Positions 1 to 13,802 of a DNA stretch of 64,000 bases are shown here, in pieces. The DNA comes from Nipponacmea schrenckii. Lineage: Eukaryota > Mollusca > Gastropoda > Lottiidae. Positions within the stretch are counted from its first letter, which is position 1. Each line of letters opens with the position of its first letter. The DNA lies in assembly GCA_030562195.1 (NCBI GenBank), contig CM060200.1, positions 34,821,023 through 34,885,022 on the forward strand, read 5' to 3'. The notes beneath the pieces are model-generated. The model saw nothing but the letters and a program-made list of their open reading frames with translations, made no database searches and was not told the origin of the DNA. Both the position numbers and the translations under genes were made by a program.

Positions 1-199
1 CCCTGGATCTGCGCCCCTGGTTTGTCAATAGCTTAATATATCTAGTAAAGGAATTTGAGTAGAAAGAACAAGGCTCTGCAGCGTACCGAAACTAATGCGG
101 AAAATGATCATGCTTGTCATCCACTTTTACACTTAAAGGTGTGATTACGCAAGCTTATTAAAAAAAAAAATAGGCCTATCACTCAAAGGTCTACATACA

Positions 200-670
200 C
201 GTATCCTCTAACTTAACATCTCTGCCTTGTGGACACAAACTGCCATGTCCTTCGAGACTTGATTTTGAAAAGAACAGTTAGATACCAAAGGTGAACGCGT
301 TTTCAAGAACAGGAGCAACTCATTAAATATATTTCGATTGGTCTGATTATCAAAAGGGTTCAACCTTTGGTGATTACAAAAACCCTCACCAAGTTTCGTC
401 AAAATCTATTTTAAAACCTCTATCTATCGTGTTTACAAATAATTCAAGAGGGCAATAACTCATAGTAAATATTAACTTCATCAAGAAACCAGCTCTATCG
501 TATCCACAAAAACTGTAGACAGACGTACAGAAAGGCAGGGGTAATGCCTATATACGCCCACACAAAATGGTGGGAAATTCGAGTCAAAATTGTTATAGTC
601 ATTTCATTTCCGCTTTTTAACCCATTTAAATAACTTTTTTGGATGAAATTTCAATGTATATTGCGTTTAT
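200..670 (-). repeat. Degenerate reverse-oriented copy of the dispersed element
   Basis: Contains CACCAAGTTTCGTCAAAATC, CTATCTATCGTGTTTACAAA, GGCAATAACTCATA and a terminal TATACGCCCACACAAAATGG hairpin half (about 551-570), all hallmarks of the family in reverse. Positions 1-200 hold nothing else recognisable. Confidence 0.55.
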
Positions 671-778
671 AGAAACACCAAAGGGTTGGGGCAGTGGATT
701 GGAAATTACATAGGACCTTTTTCATTAGTATTATTCATTTTAATTATTTCTGTACATTCATTATACAATGATATAGTT

Positions 779-1945
779 TTTATACGCCCACGTTATAATG
801 TGGTCGTATATTGTCGTCACCCCTGTCCGTCCGTCCGTCCGTCCACAATTGCTTGTGAACGCAATAGAGGCTACAGTTTTTGTCGGATTTGAATGAAACT
901 TGCTGTGATCATTTATATTGATGAGATCTCGGACAAGTTCGAAATTGGCAATTTTTCGATGAACGGTTTTTGAGTTATTGCACTTGACTATGAAAAAACG
1001 CGTCATAATTGGCTTGTGAACGCGATAGAGACTACAGTTTTCATCGGATATAATGAAACTTTCTGTGATCATTAATATTGATGGGATCTTAGACAAGTTC
1101 GAATTTGGCGATTTTTCGATGAACAGTTTAATAGTTATTGCACTTGACTTAGCCAAAACGCGTCAAAATTGGCTTGTGAACGCGATAGAGACTACAGTTT
1201 TCATCAGATTTAAATGAAACTTTCTGTGATCATTAATATTGGTAAGATCTTGGACAAGTTCGAAATTGGCGATTTTCCGATGAATGGTTTTTGAGTTATT
1301 GCACTTGACTTAGCCAAAATGCGTCAAAATTGACTTGTGAACGCGATAGAGACTACAGTTTTCATCAGATTTAAATGAAACTTGCTGTGATCATTTATAT
1401 TGATGAGATCTTGGACAAGTTCGAAATTGGTGATTTTTCGATGAATGGTTTTTGAGTTATTGCACTTGACTTAGTTAAAACGCCTTGAAATTGGCTTGTT
1501 AACGCGATAGAGATCACAATTTCCATTTGATTTGAATGAAATTTGGTGTTATCATTTATATTGATCTTGGACAAGTTTGATCGTGACTATTTTTAGATTA
1601 TTGGCCTTGACTAAGTCAAATTGCGTCGAAATAGACTTATGAACACGATAGAGACAAGTTTTCATCTGATTGGAATGAAATTTGGTGTGATCATTGAAGT
1701 TGATGTCATCTTGGTCAAGTTCGAAATTAACATTTCGATATACTGTTTTTGAGTTATTGCACTTGACTCAAAACGCGGGTTGTGATTGCGATAGACAATA
1801 CAGTTGTCATCTGATTTTAATGAAATTTGGTGTGAACATTTATATTGACGAGAACATGGATTAGACCTAAATAATCTTAGAGTTTTTGCCTGTGTTAAAA
1901 CAGAAAATATTTTTTAAAGTGGGCGTATCTTGCTAGGCAACCACT
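779..1945 (+). repeat. Dispersed molluscan-type element with seven ~160-bp tandem units
   Basis: Starts with a hairpin (ATACGCCCAC..GTGGTCGTAT) and a (GTCC)n run at 825-844. Then come about seven units of roughly 160 bp, each beginning near GAACGCGATAGAGACTACAG (about 858, 1018, 1176, 1338, 1501, 1641, 1785) and containing GAGTTATTGCACTTGACT. It ends with GTGGGCGTATCTTGCTAGGC (about 1918-1938), the mirror of the AGCTTGCCAGGCAA end seen in other copies. Hairpin plus core tandem units resemble pearl/Helentron-like elements of bivalves; that link is inference. The reading frames inside it are not genes. Confidence 0.75.
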
Positions 1946-4900
1946 TTCTAATTCTAATATAGCCGCGAAAATCTTCGTAATTTACATGAAAGCATTCATC
2001 TTTACAAGTACTGATGCGAAGTCCTTTGAAAAACAATTGGGTATTACAGAAAAATCTCTTGTTTTGCCAAGAGGATATTGATTCCATTTCTCTTACTTTA
2101 CCCTTTAGTAAATTTGGTCAATTTGATCTGTAACACTTGTAAACCAGCGGATAACAATTAGGCCATTTATCCATTGTATGAAATAATCCAAATTTCTGAA
2201 GTCAAGACAAATTGTTCGTACAAGTTTGCTAATCCGTTGTTTACTGTTTATCGTCAAGAACTGTATTGATCTCAGAATTGTTGTCTTAAGGTTGTCCATT
2301 ATTTTCCCCGTGTTTACTAAGTATGAAGTAAAGGGAATGAACCAAGTCACATGTGAATAACGTGCACAGAGTGGAATCGAGTTGTTTACCTTGCATATTT
2401 GGTACAAGAAATATTCTGGCTACCAAAGCAAAATTCAATATTGATATTAAGATTAGCGTCTTTACTGAATCTGTTTAGGTCGTAACCATGCTGTATATAT
2501 GAAGTAGTGGTTTGTATGTCTCTTTTATACAGTGTTTGCTTCATTGCAACACTAACAATATTTTTTACGTTAAAGATAAACAAGATAAGCAGTGTTCTAT
2601 GTTTTTTTTGTTTTTTGTTTGACCGAACAGCAGAGTATTTAGTAGTGCCATCAACTACAGACACCAGCATGTTTAAAGCGATCTGACGGTTAATAAAAAT
2701 AACTCCAATATTATAGTATTTATAATATAATAAATTATAATAGACATTGATGTAAAATTATCTATTTTAAAGTATGTCAAATATCATTACAGTAAGTTTA
2801 TTATAGATAAGAATTTCGAATTATTAATAACTTAGAAATTGACTAGTACGAATATATCACAGAGCTATTGAACTCAAAACAAAATCGGTGTCCTATAAAT
2901 ATCGAATGGTCCAGGATGGATAAGAGCGTTATTTCATATACATGTAGCTACTTAATTTATTAATTTAGTCGATCAACGATTTTCAACTTATGGTTAGTGT
3001 TCTGGATAATTATACTGTCAGTGCATTTAGTTAATTGTCATTGGTAAATCGATATATCAACAAAGAACATAATTTTAATATATGAAGTTTTAAAACTTGA
3101 TCCGAGTATATACCAGTTACCCATGACTTAAAAATAGAACGTCTATAGATATCAATTAAACTCCGTTATTATTGAAAAACGGTTCTGAAGTAAGTTCACA
3201 GATGAATAGAGACTCATTTTGACAAAGGTTTAAAACGTCAATTGTTTTGGTCGTCCTAAGAAGTAGGATTATTTTAAAAGACAAATCAAGGATATTTTAA
3301 AAGACAAATCCGTTTCCATCTGAAAAATCATGAAATGTATTCAAATGGAAAAACTGGAATCAAAATTTTCAGCAGTAGTAATTGCACCTGGAGCGAAAAG
3401 GCACAACAGTTGTCTCAATGGATGTTGATTCTGTCCAGCGGATCTCGTGAATATCAGCATAATACGTTCAAGTATTAACGGGCATTATGCCTATATTCCC
3501 GAAATATACTTAGACTTTTGCTTCTGAGTCCAATATTACAATCTTTCAAACCATGCGATATATTAACCACACATTCTCTAAACACTTGGAAGCCCTCGTC
3601 TTGTTAGACTACTGATGTTAAGTCTCAATAATCCAGTAAGATTAATACCCATTTCCCAATCCGGGTTCACTCTCTGCAATGGTATCTCTTACCCAGACGT
3701 TACATTTTCATTATTACATTACTATAGCTATCAATGATCCACTACTTCCGCTTCCGGTTGTTGAGTTCACCGGTCAAATGATGTGTCATTTTCGGAATTT
3801 GTTTAATCCAGACAGAGTATTTTGATACGAAAGGCGTACCACAACAAAAACTATGAGACCAATCTACTCCAAATATTAGTCAAATAAACCTTACAACCAA
3901 AATTCAAACAATAACGGTAAAAACATGGCGTCTGTGAAGGAAAGGTTGTCACGTGAATGTAAGGTAGAGGTTATCAGACTTGGTCTTATCTTAAGATTAC
4001 CAAATATCTATTATTGAACAAACCGTGTGAAATATTGTAACAATGAGGTCAACAATATTCAATTTAAATCCTAAATAATTCAGATGTGGGGTAAAGATGT
4101 GAGGAAATCGAACGATACCCGTGCGAGTGGTTCAAAGCATGCATATTGACCAACTTTTTCAAGGTTTTGTACATGTGATTACAACTTTTGCAATTTTCTG
4201 GTGTCGTTTAAGTTTGTTAAACCCTATGAGAAAAATTGTAAACAATTGCCTCCTGAGCATCCTGAACAATTAGTTATATCAATAGTAAGGTAGTTGAATA
4301 GTGTTGTTATATTTAGCTAAAACAACTCTGGTATACTTCCCTAATTCACTCTAAATTCACCCCCACCCCCTCAACTACCCAAAGCCCCCCCCCCCTACCC
4401 TTTAATACAAAATATCTCGTTAGTAACAATGCAGTAAAAAATAACTTAGTTGAAAAATACAATCTTACCAGTAGAAAAACGAATAGTTTCTGGGTTGATA
4501 AAAGAATGTTGCAAACTAATGTTAAACTTTGTGAAGGTCAAGGTCATGAGATGTCATTTTGTAACGTTTGATAAAATGTCAGTATTCGATTGAAAATATG
4601 ACGAGAAGCCTACGGCTAAATAAAGGTGTAATCTTAGTTCATTCTTTAATATATATGTTATTATGATAGGTACATGGAATGTAGTAAATAATGCAATAAT
4701 AAGCCATACTAAGTGTTCATACAGATCATTGGGTTTCCAACAACTTTCATACAGCTTAGGGAATTTCGGAAATCAATTATAGTTAAAGTGATACTCTAAT
4801 TCGAACTCTAACACCCACAACTTTTTAGACAGAGACGAAGGATATATTTAGAATTAGACGTTTCTTATATAGAAAATATATATATATTTTTATGTGCTGA

Positions 4901-7150
4901 GCAGGCAAAAACGTTCCATATATAAAAAACAACTAACCTACCCCAAGCTTATCTGTAATAACCATGGAGAAATTTTCACTCATGTCACTGTACCTTAGGT
5001 TAAGTGTTAGAGAATGCAATTCAACCCTCCGGTCAGTGAAACACACGTTGATTGAACTACACTTCCAACTAAATAAAAAGACTGCAACACGTAATAAACA
5101 TTAATACTATTACACAAACTAAATGATTGTAAATGTGATTGAAGACCGAATACCCCCAGGGCTACCCTATACTAAAGTGACACATCATAAAGGGACCATA
5201 ACACCCCTCTAGCCTAGATGATTTATAACCCTATAATCGACATTTACTCAAATTTATGTAAATACAAAACAAAGACGAACGTAATTTTATTAATTGGTTT
5301 TAGTTGTACCGTTATACAGTAATACCGCGTTTGTCTATATATGATTTTTTCTCCGCTCAGTTTACATGCATTCTTTGCAAAATATATTTTCAGGTATAAT
5401 TCACGGCTTTTTTTTTTTAGTGAAATTCTGCATACTATCCCTTTTGGGTCGTATATGACGCTTGTACATAACCTTAGCCTTGACCACAGTTAGATTAAAG
5501 ACTAAATTTATGTATACACCGCTTGATCTTTCAAATTTATAAAAGGAAAGTCGTTTATCCCAACTTAGTTAAGTTCGACTTTTAGCCAAGTTTCAAGGTA
5601 AAAGCGGTGCATACGGCCCCTAAAGTTAGAGTAAAATGCCTTAACTTCCCTTTCCTTTGATCTTTTATTTGAATTCTATTTTTTTCCTTTGGATTGTAAT
5701 CTTACCTTTGGATTTGATTTTCCTTGATCAGCATATCACAGTTTGATTTGCACCATTATATTACTTATTCCATAAATTCTCTTCTCAGATACACGCTAAT
5801 ATAAAATAAATATCAATATAAATCCGAAATACGTTTATGCTTAATTAACCGATTGAATATTTTTAAAATGTGTTCCAAAAGAAAAAAAAATATATCCCCC
5901 AACATCAATTCTTCTCTCCTTTTTTTTTTTTTTTTTTTTTTTGTTGATATTAGGAACCATGGATCATTGTAATGACTGGGTAATCGTTGATCGCAAAAGT
6001 GCATCGGAAATAAGTGCCGAAATCAATCTATTCCTTAATGTATTATTCTTACTACGCTGATAACAAAGCTTTTAAGTTAATTAATTTAAAAGGGAATAAA
6101 GTAGATCTAAAGTTCAATTCCTTTTGGTAGCATAAGTTAGACAAACTTTAAGATTTATCTGAAAAAGAAAACATTAAAGACGGAAAAAATTAGTCATTAT
6201 GGTTTGAAACAAGGTGGACACCTATCATGTTATTTCTTCGTTTTGTGCGCATATAAAGTTAGAATACCATCACGAGTGATTCTAATATTTAGTGTACCTG
6301 TCTACGTACTCCTTTAAAATACAATGGTTATGTTTTAATTCATCCGTTTAATATTCACCCCAGCCCTCACCCCCATTACACACACACATTATGTTGATAA
6401 TCAAATAAAATTTAGCAACGTATTCCCTTTTACAGCCTTATTTTAAAGAGATTACAAAACTCTAAATGGTCCTTTTGTTCATTTGTGTTTATCAACAACT
6501 ACTCAATAAATATGTAAAAATATATAAAAATTTCATAACTCTCAGATCCCTTAAATCCATTGTCCCTTACTGTTGGGATATTGCATACATCATTTGACTT
6601 GTACAGTAATACAAATGTTGAAAAGTTAAGAACGATAGAAACAATAAGTTAAGTTGACAGTCGGCCATAACACATAGTTACTAGAACCGTTACTAAGCAC
6701 ATATTTCCGGCTACTCTGTCAATACGAGGTTTGACTTTGTCAATAAGAGGGCAGACGTTTAATAAACTTTAAAACACAAACTTCCTCCCACCTTCAACTT
6801 CTTCATTTCACTGACTTAAATCTTACCTAACAGCATTTTATATTTGAATTTTTGAAATTCAAACTCTAGTCATAAATGAAACGTGAAATATTATTCCAAG
6901 TCTTTGGCATTTCGGTATATCATTAACATCAAAAAGTATACAAGCAATATGAACAGTGTTTAATGAAATAAAAAAAGTAAATGAATTCTGAAAGTCTTTG
7001 GGTGTTTATAATATATTAGGCTATCAATTTTGGAAACCATTTTTGACACTATTTTATTGATGAGTTTCTCAATGAAAAATAATTTTTAAAAAAGTCTTTT
7101 ATTAACTTCATACCTAATAATTGAAAGTGTAACACAGAAATAAAGGAAAA
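1946..7150. other. AT-rich non-coding stretch, nothing assignable
   Basis: No exon or repeat that I can name. Frames at 2105-2407 and 2386-2670 (minus strand) overlap each other, have no recognisable motif and show no matching splice sites. Simple sequence occurs as a C-run at 4386-4396, a short AT run near 4870-4890 and a poly-T at 5920-5942. Confidence 0.5.
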
Positions 7151-7605
7151 TATACATACCAACACTTGAGAAGAGAGAAAAACTTCTTTAACATTAACTT
7201 TTCCATGAAGAGTCTGAAGATGTTCTGCAGCAGCAATGGTAAGATCTGATCACTGGGTACGTCACATAGGTCACAGAGACACAGATAACCACCCCGCACC
7301 TCACGTATACAGGATGATCTGCACTAGAACATGGGGAGACTTTAAACGCTGTCTCCCAACTCTCGACCCAAATGAAACAATATTGAATTTTGGATCACAC
7401 TAAGTACCTTGGAAGAGACGCTGTGTTGAAAAAACTCGCCAATACAAATTTACCAGACAAACCACGTGATAAGATTGTTTCTGCTCCCAAACTCATTGAG
7501 AAGGCCACGTTCGGAAGTCCATGTAAAGCCTCTTGGGAGAAAACGTTGGTTTGTTTGTTAAGGCAGCGGAAAAGAATTTTCCTAAGTAAATATAAATGTT
7601 AAGGC
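7150..7605. other. Coding-like pocket, strand unresolved
   Basis: Both strands stay open for tens of codons. Plus strand: a frame from ATG 7236 reaches a stop at about 7408 (TRTWGDFKRCLPTLDPNETI), and the next frame continues at once with KYLGRDAVLKKLANTNLPDK to a TAA near 7602, as if one gene carried a single frameshift. Minus strand: 7158-7250 reads TIAAAEHLQTLHGKVNVKEV before a good GTATGT donor, and 7400-7590 reads EALHGLPNVAFSMSLGAETI after a TTTACTTAG acceptor. I do not recognise either product. It may be a gene or transposon relic. Confidence 0.3.
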
Positions 7606-8400
7606 AAGAACAAAGATCGGTGTTGTATGAACTGTGAATGGTAGAATAGAATTCTTTTGTTTTAAACTGCCCCCTCCTCTGCTACTAGTAACTAATATCA
7701 GTCAATATTTAGTGGAATAACAACAACAAAAACTCTTTATGACATGTCAACAAGTTGTAAGATGATTTACTACAATCTCCGACTTGTATCTTTGCTCCAT
7801 TGTTTCAACTATATTCTACAATTGCTTTTATGACTATTGAATATTGTAATTTAGCATCTTTGTAAGTATTCGGAACAATGATAAATTCAAAGAATAACGA
7901 GGTATGTTCAATGTACCACGTCTAATAAAAAAAGATCTTTCTTGAATATGTTTCCGTGTCTTTGGTTAAACTACTTTTACTGTAATTGTCGATGTGCGCT
8001 AGGCTTTAGATTTATTAATGTATAGACTCACAGAACAAATTTATCAGTTTATCAACTAAGAATTCTTTGTAAAATTTATAACTTGAGATACAGGTCTTCA
8101 TACAAATTGAATGCCTGTATGTTTTCATTTAATGAAACATACGTGTTGACTGTGTGAAGCATTAAATGCAGTTAACACATTTGTCGTATATGTCTTTATT
8201 TCTTGTAGAATCTATGGGGGCTGTGGGATTTTACCTACATGTATTTTCATAAAACTTACATGTACAAGTATATCATAGACACGGGAGCTTAACGCTAATA
8301 ACAAAATGTGCATATTCATCGATGATTACGTAATGAATATACCAAATGACTCAAATATCCGAAATTAATTCCTCGTGACACTGTTGCATAGTGCCAGGTG
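7606..8400. other. Non-coding stretch, nothing recognised
   Basis: AT-rich, with no exon-like open frame, repeat array or RNA gene that I can see. Confidence 0.5.
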
Positions 8401-8760
8401 TTCAAAATGGATAAATGATATTTTTTGGACACGACAGTTTTTATCCGACCCTGATGAAACTGAGTACGCTTTGGCATATTGAAGATATCCTACTCAAGTT
8501 CAAAATCTTAATGAACGAACTTGACTTAACTTTGGATTTTAAACTCAACATTTTCTTCAGATTGTACACGTGAATATGCGTGAACATCCGTCCGCCTGTC
8601 CGTTCATATTGATTGCGGACATGACAGAGACTTTTTTTCCAAAATGCATGAATATATTGATGAAATCTCGTTCAAGTTCCATTTTTGTATTAGTAGGATA
8701 TACAGTGTTGGATTTCAGCGAAGGTTGAGATTGATTCTACCAGATGTGCATGTCTAGGGT
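8400..8760 (+). repeat. Very degenerate copy of the dispersed element
   Basis: Keeps GGACACGACAG, GATGAAACT, CTCAAGTTC and CCGTCCGCCTGTCCGTTCAT in family order, but has lost the regular unit spacing. Confidence 0.45.
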
Positions 8761-10805
8761 GGAACAAATACTTTAATGAGAAATTGGGATAAAGGGTCTG
8801 GATCTGCTGGATATTTATTCTGTTCTTTCTGTATGATCTGAAATCAGACAAAATAATAACTTGCGTATAGTACCTGTTATGTGCAGTTTGTTTTTAGTTT
8901 GCTATGTCATTTAAGTTCTGATTTTTGGAATATGCAACTATCATTTTATGATAGACATGGGGTGAATTCCTCTTGGAGACACTTATAAAAGGCATGAACT
9001 ATCTTGCTTGCTCTATTACTGGTTGTATTGGACTGGACAACAAAGGGAGCTATGTCTGCATTATAGTGCATATTAAGATCTTGCTGTATTTAATGTCTCA
9101 ATCAAATGGACTTCCGTAGATTGACGGATTCGGACACTTTGGTAGGGTGAGATTGTCAAGTGAATTTCCGTCAAGATTGGAATGATTAGAACTCTTGGCT
9201 TTCTTTTTGATTTGATATCAGAATGAATATGTTATTTATTCTTAGTATTGTTTGGAGCATTTCTTACATGAAATTAAATATATTGCATTCGAGTTTTCAC
9301 ATGTTAGGTGCTCTTTGAGCGAGTATCTTATTCATAAAAAAATAATTAGTTCTTGATATAAAGGGGCATTTAAGCATCTACTTGACATGCATGGAGCACT
9401 TCTTAAACCTGGAGGTTATAATGAAGTATATTTTTGTTGCTATCTGTGCTAAAGTGGAATATTTTAGGTACCCACACTCTTTCAGTTATAAGAAAACAAT
9501 CGTATAGGTTTGGAAATCAAAAGATCTTGGTCGTAAGCTTGATGGATGGTTGTTGTGAATTGAAATGAATTGCCAAATCTGTTCTATAGTCTAAGTCAAA
9601 ACAACGAAAATGTTGGAAATATGTAAAGGTTTGGTATACCTACATATTTATATTGATGATATTTCAGTCAAGTTCGTGTAAGGAAATGCTCATAAGTTAA
9701 ATTTGTAATATAAAAATCCTAAAACTACAGTGTTTATTCAGTTTTGTTGAAAGAATTCGGGGAAGGGATAATAATTTGTTCTTAAGGTTTTGCCTTTTAT
9801 CACGTAAGACAGCTGCCAGTTTATTCGAGGAGTCGAAATTTGGTATGCATGTCTATTGATGATGAGATTTCAGCGATTTTGTGCATGAAAACTTCGACAG
9901 GTTAGAATTTGATATGGAACTAATCATGTAACCTTTTATATATGTATAGCGAGAGGCTAAAAGGCATGATTCTTACAATTGTTTATTAGGCTTTTTAATT
10001 TGAGAAATTATGTATTCCAGTTAATAAACAAACTGTTATTATAATAGGTGCCAGTCCAGTAGGCGTTACTATCGTCTTCATACAAATATGTTCTTCTGTA
10101 TCAGATCTTTCTATATAATTCTTTCAAAAATGTATGTCACAGAATAGACCAGCTCTTGGTATTAAATTTGTTTCTTAAATCTTGTAATTGACAGAATTGA
10201 AATCAAGAAAGCTGTATTAGCAGATAAAGATATAATATTTGAAATAGGTCACAATCGATTTGATAACTATTTTTGTAAAAGTTGTAGCTCTATTGTTTCG
10301 TGTTGTAACCTTTCAGTCAATAGAACCTGGGGTCAAAAATTTAAACAAAGCCGTTCGATAAGATTTTGGCAGAAACCTAAAGAAAGCTTTGTTGTTTAGT
10401 TCAATAGTTTTGATGTTTTTATTGTTTTAAGAAATGTAATTCTTTGTTTAATCCCAGCTTTAGACACTCATATCAAACATTTTTCTGTCTCCCAAGTTTT
10501 TCTGATGTTGTGCCACGGCGTGGCGCCGGTGACACGTCACCCCAATAAGTCGATAAACTTACAAACTTTGGTGTTCATTGTTTTACACATAAAGTATGAT
10601 TTTGTACTAAGAAACTGAAAATATATTATCGAAAGTCTAAAAATTCGTTCAAACACACTAAAAAAACAAAACAACAACAAATGGCTGCCAAGTTGAATCA
10701 ATATTTGAGAGTAACATCATTTGTAACGAAATTTTGATTGCGTAGTAAGTGAGTTGTATAGAGATAGTATTGCATTTGAACTTGTATGACTAAAACCAAT
10801 GCGTC
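8761..10805. other. Non-coding stretch with one GC-rich hairpin cluster
   Basis: No gene seen. At 10512-10541, in otherwise AT-rich DNA, lie three back-to-back palindromes: GCCAC-GGC-GTGGC, GGCGCC, and GGTGAC-AC-GTCACC. Confidence 0.5.
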
Positions 10806-12000
10806 TACCTTTTGAAGAATAATGGCAATGACTCATATTAAATATTTTTTTCGATTGTTTTAATAGTCAATAGGGTCCTTGAATTCTATGTGAACACGAT
10901 AGAGAGCTGGTTTCTTGATGGAATTTTGACGAACTTGGTGTGAGTCACCCAAATATTTTCTATGAGTTATTGCCCTTGTTCGTGAAATATTTATGGACAC
11001 GATAGAGAGATGGTTTCTTGATGGATTGAAACTTGGTGTGCGAGTTTGTTATATCTCAAGAATGAACTCTATTGAAAATCAGCCAAATGAATTTAATATG
11101 AGTTATTGCCCTTGTTCTTGAATTCTTTGTGGACACGATAGAGAGCTGGTTTCTTGATAGATTTCGACGAAACATGGTTTTGAGTCTTTGTAAAGGTTGA
11201 ACCCTATTAAAATTCACACTAATCAAAATATTTCTATGAGTTATTTCCCTTAATTTTGAATTCTTTGTGGACACGATAGAGAGCTGGTTTCTTGATGGAT
11301 TTAGACGAACTTGCATGGTGTGAGTGTTTACCCAAGGATGAAACCTATTGAAAATTAGAAAAATCGAAAACTATTTAATACGAGTTATTGCCCTTGTTCT
11401 TGAAAATACCTCTACCTTTTCAAAAATAATGGCAATGACTCATATTAAATATTTTTTTCGATTGTTCTAATTTTCAATAGGGTCCTTGAATTCTTTATGG
11501 ACACGATAGAGAGCTGGTTTCTTGGTTGGGGCTGGATGTTGATGAAATTTGGTATGAGTGTCTGTAATCACTCAAAGATAAACTCTTTTGAAAATCAAAC
11601 TAATCCAAATTTATTTACTATGAGTTATTGACCTTGTTCTTGAATTCTTTGTGGACACGATAGAGAGCTGGTTTGATGGGTGTTGTCACACCAATCAGAA
11701 ATATATTTAATATTGTTATTGCCGTTGTTCTTGAAAACGCGTTTACCTTTGTTCTTAGATTCTTTGTGGACACGATAGAGAACTAGTTTCTGGATGAATA
11801 TTGTTGAAATTTGGTGTTAAGGACTGAAAATCAAATATTTTGTAATTGCACTTGGTCTTGAAAATATGTTTCATTTATTGTGGCCACAATAGAGAGCTAA
11901 TGGATTTTAATGAAAGTTTGTGTGAGTGTTCCTAAGCACAAAAGATGAACTCCAATTAAAAATCAGAAAAAAAATGTTCATGTGGGTGTAGGCTATTACG
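10806..12000 (+). repeat. Tandem-unit array of the dispersed element (variant with GGACACGATAGAGAGCTGG)
   Basis: At least eight partly degraded units, each with GGACACGATAGAGAGCTGGT (about 10894, 10994, 11132, 11270, 11501, 11654, 11769, 11884) and GAGTTATTGCCCTTGTTC. A larger block is itself duplicated: GGCAATGACTCATATTAAAT occurs near 10825 and again near 11431. Short frames here are repeat translations. Confidence 0.7.
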
Positions 12001-13410
12001 ATGGCCATCGATATTTTTATTTAAGTATTTAATGCGTATGGGCATTCGATAACGTGCATAAACACCATAAGATAAGCTCCAATTTATATCGTTATCAGTC
12101 ATTGAAGGTAATAGGAATAGTTTGATAATGTTCAGTATTTATTACAATGGAGATCTGTAAGTCAACAGAAATGAACAGGATTTTGGTAAAGGCTATCTCA
12201 ACTATGTTCTCTCTTCTAGTCTCAAATACGCCATGTTTACTCACCATGTTGTTTGAAGCCATATTTTAACCTCGTCCTGTATTTGTAAATAGCCGACACG
12301 GCACTTAAAGTAAAGAAAGGGAATCTTTAGGAAAACTGTGGAGAATTTAGTTCCCATGTGAACTGTTCAAGGCTACAAACTACAACTAATTAAAGGTATA
12401 TAACCGTCCATATGATACTATCAGAACTGATGCAACAATAGTGTAGTCTACAAATAATAATAATGACAGTTGAATATATCCCACTTTAATCATTCTTTCA
12501 TTTAACAGAAATATACTGGAATCGCCGGCCTATGTCTCGAGGATGTTACTTAACTCAACTTTTTAGTCAAGGAAATATATAAATATATATTATATCTTCG
12601 AAACTATATGCATGGTCGACATCAAAATGTCATTGAAGAAAAAGAAATGTGTATCTTTCATCATTTCAGAATCAGTTATTCATTGTTATATCTGTTTATT
12701 TATTTATTGATTTATTTAACCAATTTCACTCGCCAGTGATTGTTGTATGTGTAATAAAACACAGCCATGTGTCTTTTCTTGATGCAAATAATAAATCGCT
12801 TCACATCGCCAGGAAACTGTCGTAAAATAATCCCTTGGGGCTTACATAATGAAGAGAGTGCGATTTCGGAAGTATTATAACTTGTATAATGTCAAAAACA
12901 ATCTATTGTTCGGCCTTCATACCTTCATATTAATTTTGAAACAAAAATAGTATCAAAACGTTCAAAAGTTAAGGGCAATGTGTCACGTTCTTGATCGATC
13001 CCGATCTGAAACAGAGCCAAAATAAATAATCTCACTATGTCCAAATGGGCACGATTTCAAATGTGAAATCCGAAATACTAGAGAATGCGACAATCTGTGG
13101 AATCACTGCCAACATGGTTTGTTTAAATTTGCCCCTTGAGCGATGCATGATGATTTTAGTTGTAAAATGGCGGTGGGGTCAAAAAAGAAATTTACAAAAA
13201 GAAAAGCTACCAGCTAATTTTGTGCTGAAACCCATGGCAATGTTGTGTGTTTTTTGTTTTCTTCTCTAAGAAACACTACACATTGAATTTTAGGTGAACT
13301 GGAATAATGCAGTGAACAAATGTGGTATTTTTTCACAAATTGTTTAGATACTTAGTTGAGCCTCAGATCAATATAAAAGTGCATATGATTCACCTTTCCG
13401 TTACAAAGCA
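12001..13410. other. Non-coding stretch, nothing recognised
   Basis: Includes a 74-codon plus-strand frame at 13045-13269 without domain, splice support or relatives in the window. I do not call it a gene. Confidence 0.45.
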
Positions 13411-13414
13411 AAAA

Positions 13415-13735
13415 AATGAGTTTTACGTCCCATTCGTCTGTACGTTATGGGCTAATGTAGACTGACAACATGCAATGAAGGAAATTTTGTCAGGACAGCT
13501 TCATTGGCATACTCTTTTTGCGATTTCCAAATGTTGAGGGATCTTTAACGTGCACAGCCTATAACACACAGGGAATCGATTTATTGTCCCATCCGAACGC
13601 CGAGTCCCTCTGACCTGCATCACTAACAAGTGGAAACCAGGCTGATAAATCAGAAATTTCATCTCGACCTTTGCCGGGATTAAACCCTGGACCTTCAGGT
13701 TAGCGAGCTAGCGTCTAACTCTCTGAGCCGTAGCA
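13415..13735 (-). mobile_element. tRNA-derived SINE-like repeat
   Basis: On the minus strand the right-hand end reads like a tRNA promoter: a box-A-like TAGCTCGCTAACC, then the box-B-like GGTCCAGGGTTTAATCCC. The body contains a GATCTTTAACGTGCACA motif and a GTTTTACGTCCCATTCGTCT end on the plus strand. This layout recurs in invertebrate genomes. No intact tRNA fold is present. Confidence 0.6.
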
Positions 13736-13802
13736 AAGCAAGCAATACCTTAAACCAAATAATCGCAAAAAGACAAATAAAATCACAAGTTGGACTAAAT
13801 GT

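Noticed and set aside
761..1156. 131-codon minus frame
   Set aside because: Entirely inside tandem units of the dispersed element, with the same peptide repeated in each unit; a repeat translation.
2105..2670. Two overlapping minus-strand frames of about 100 codons
   Set aside because: No recognisable motif, no consistent splice sites and AT-rich codon make-up; likely chance frames.
13670..13735. Possible tRNA gene on the minus strand
   Set aside because: Box A and B are recognisable, but the cloverleaf is degraded and continues into a repeat body; it is a SINE-like relic.
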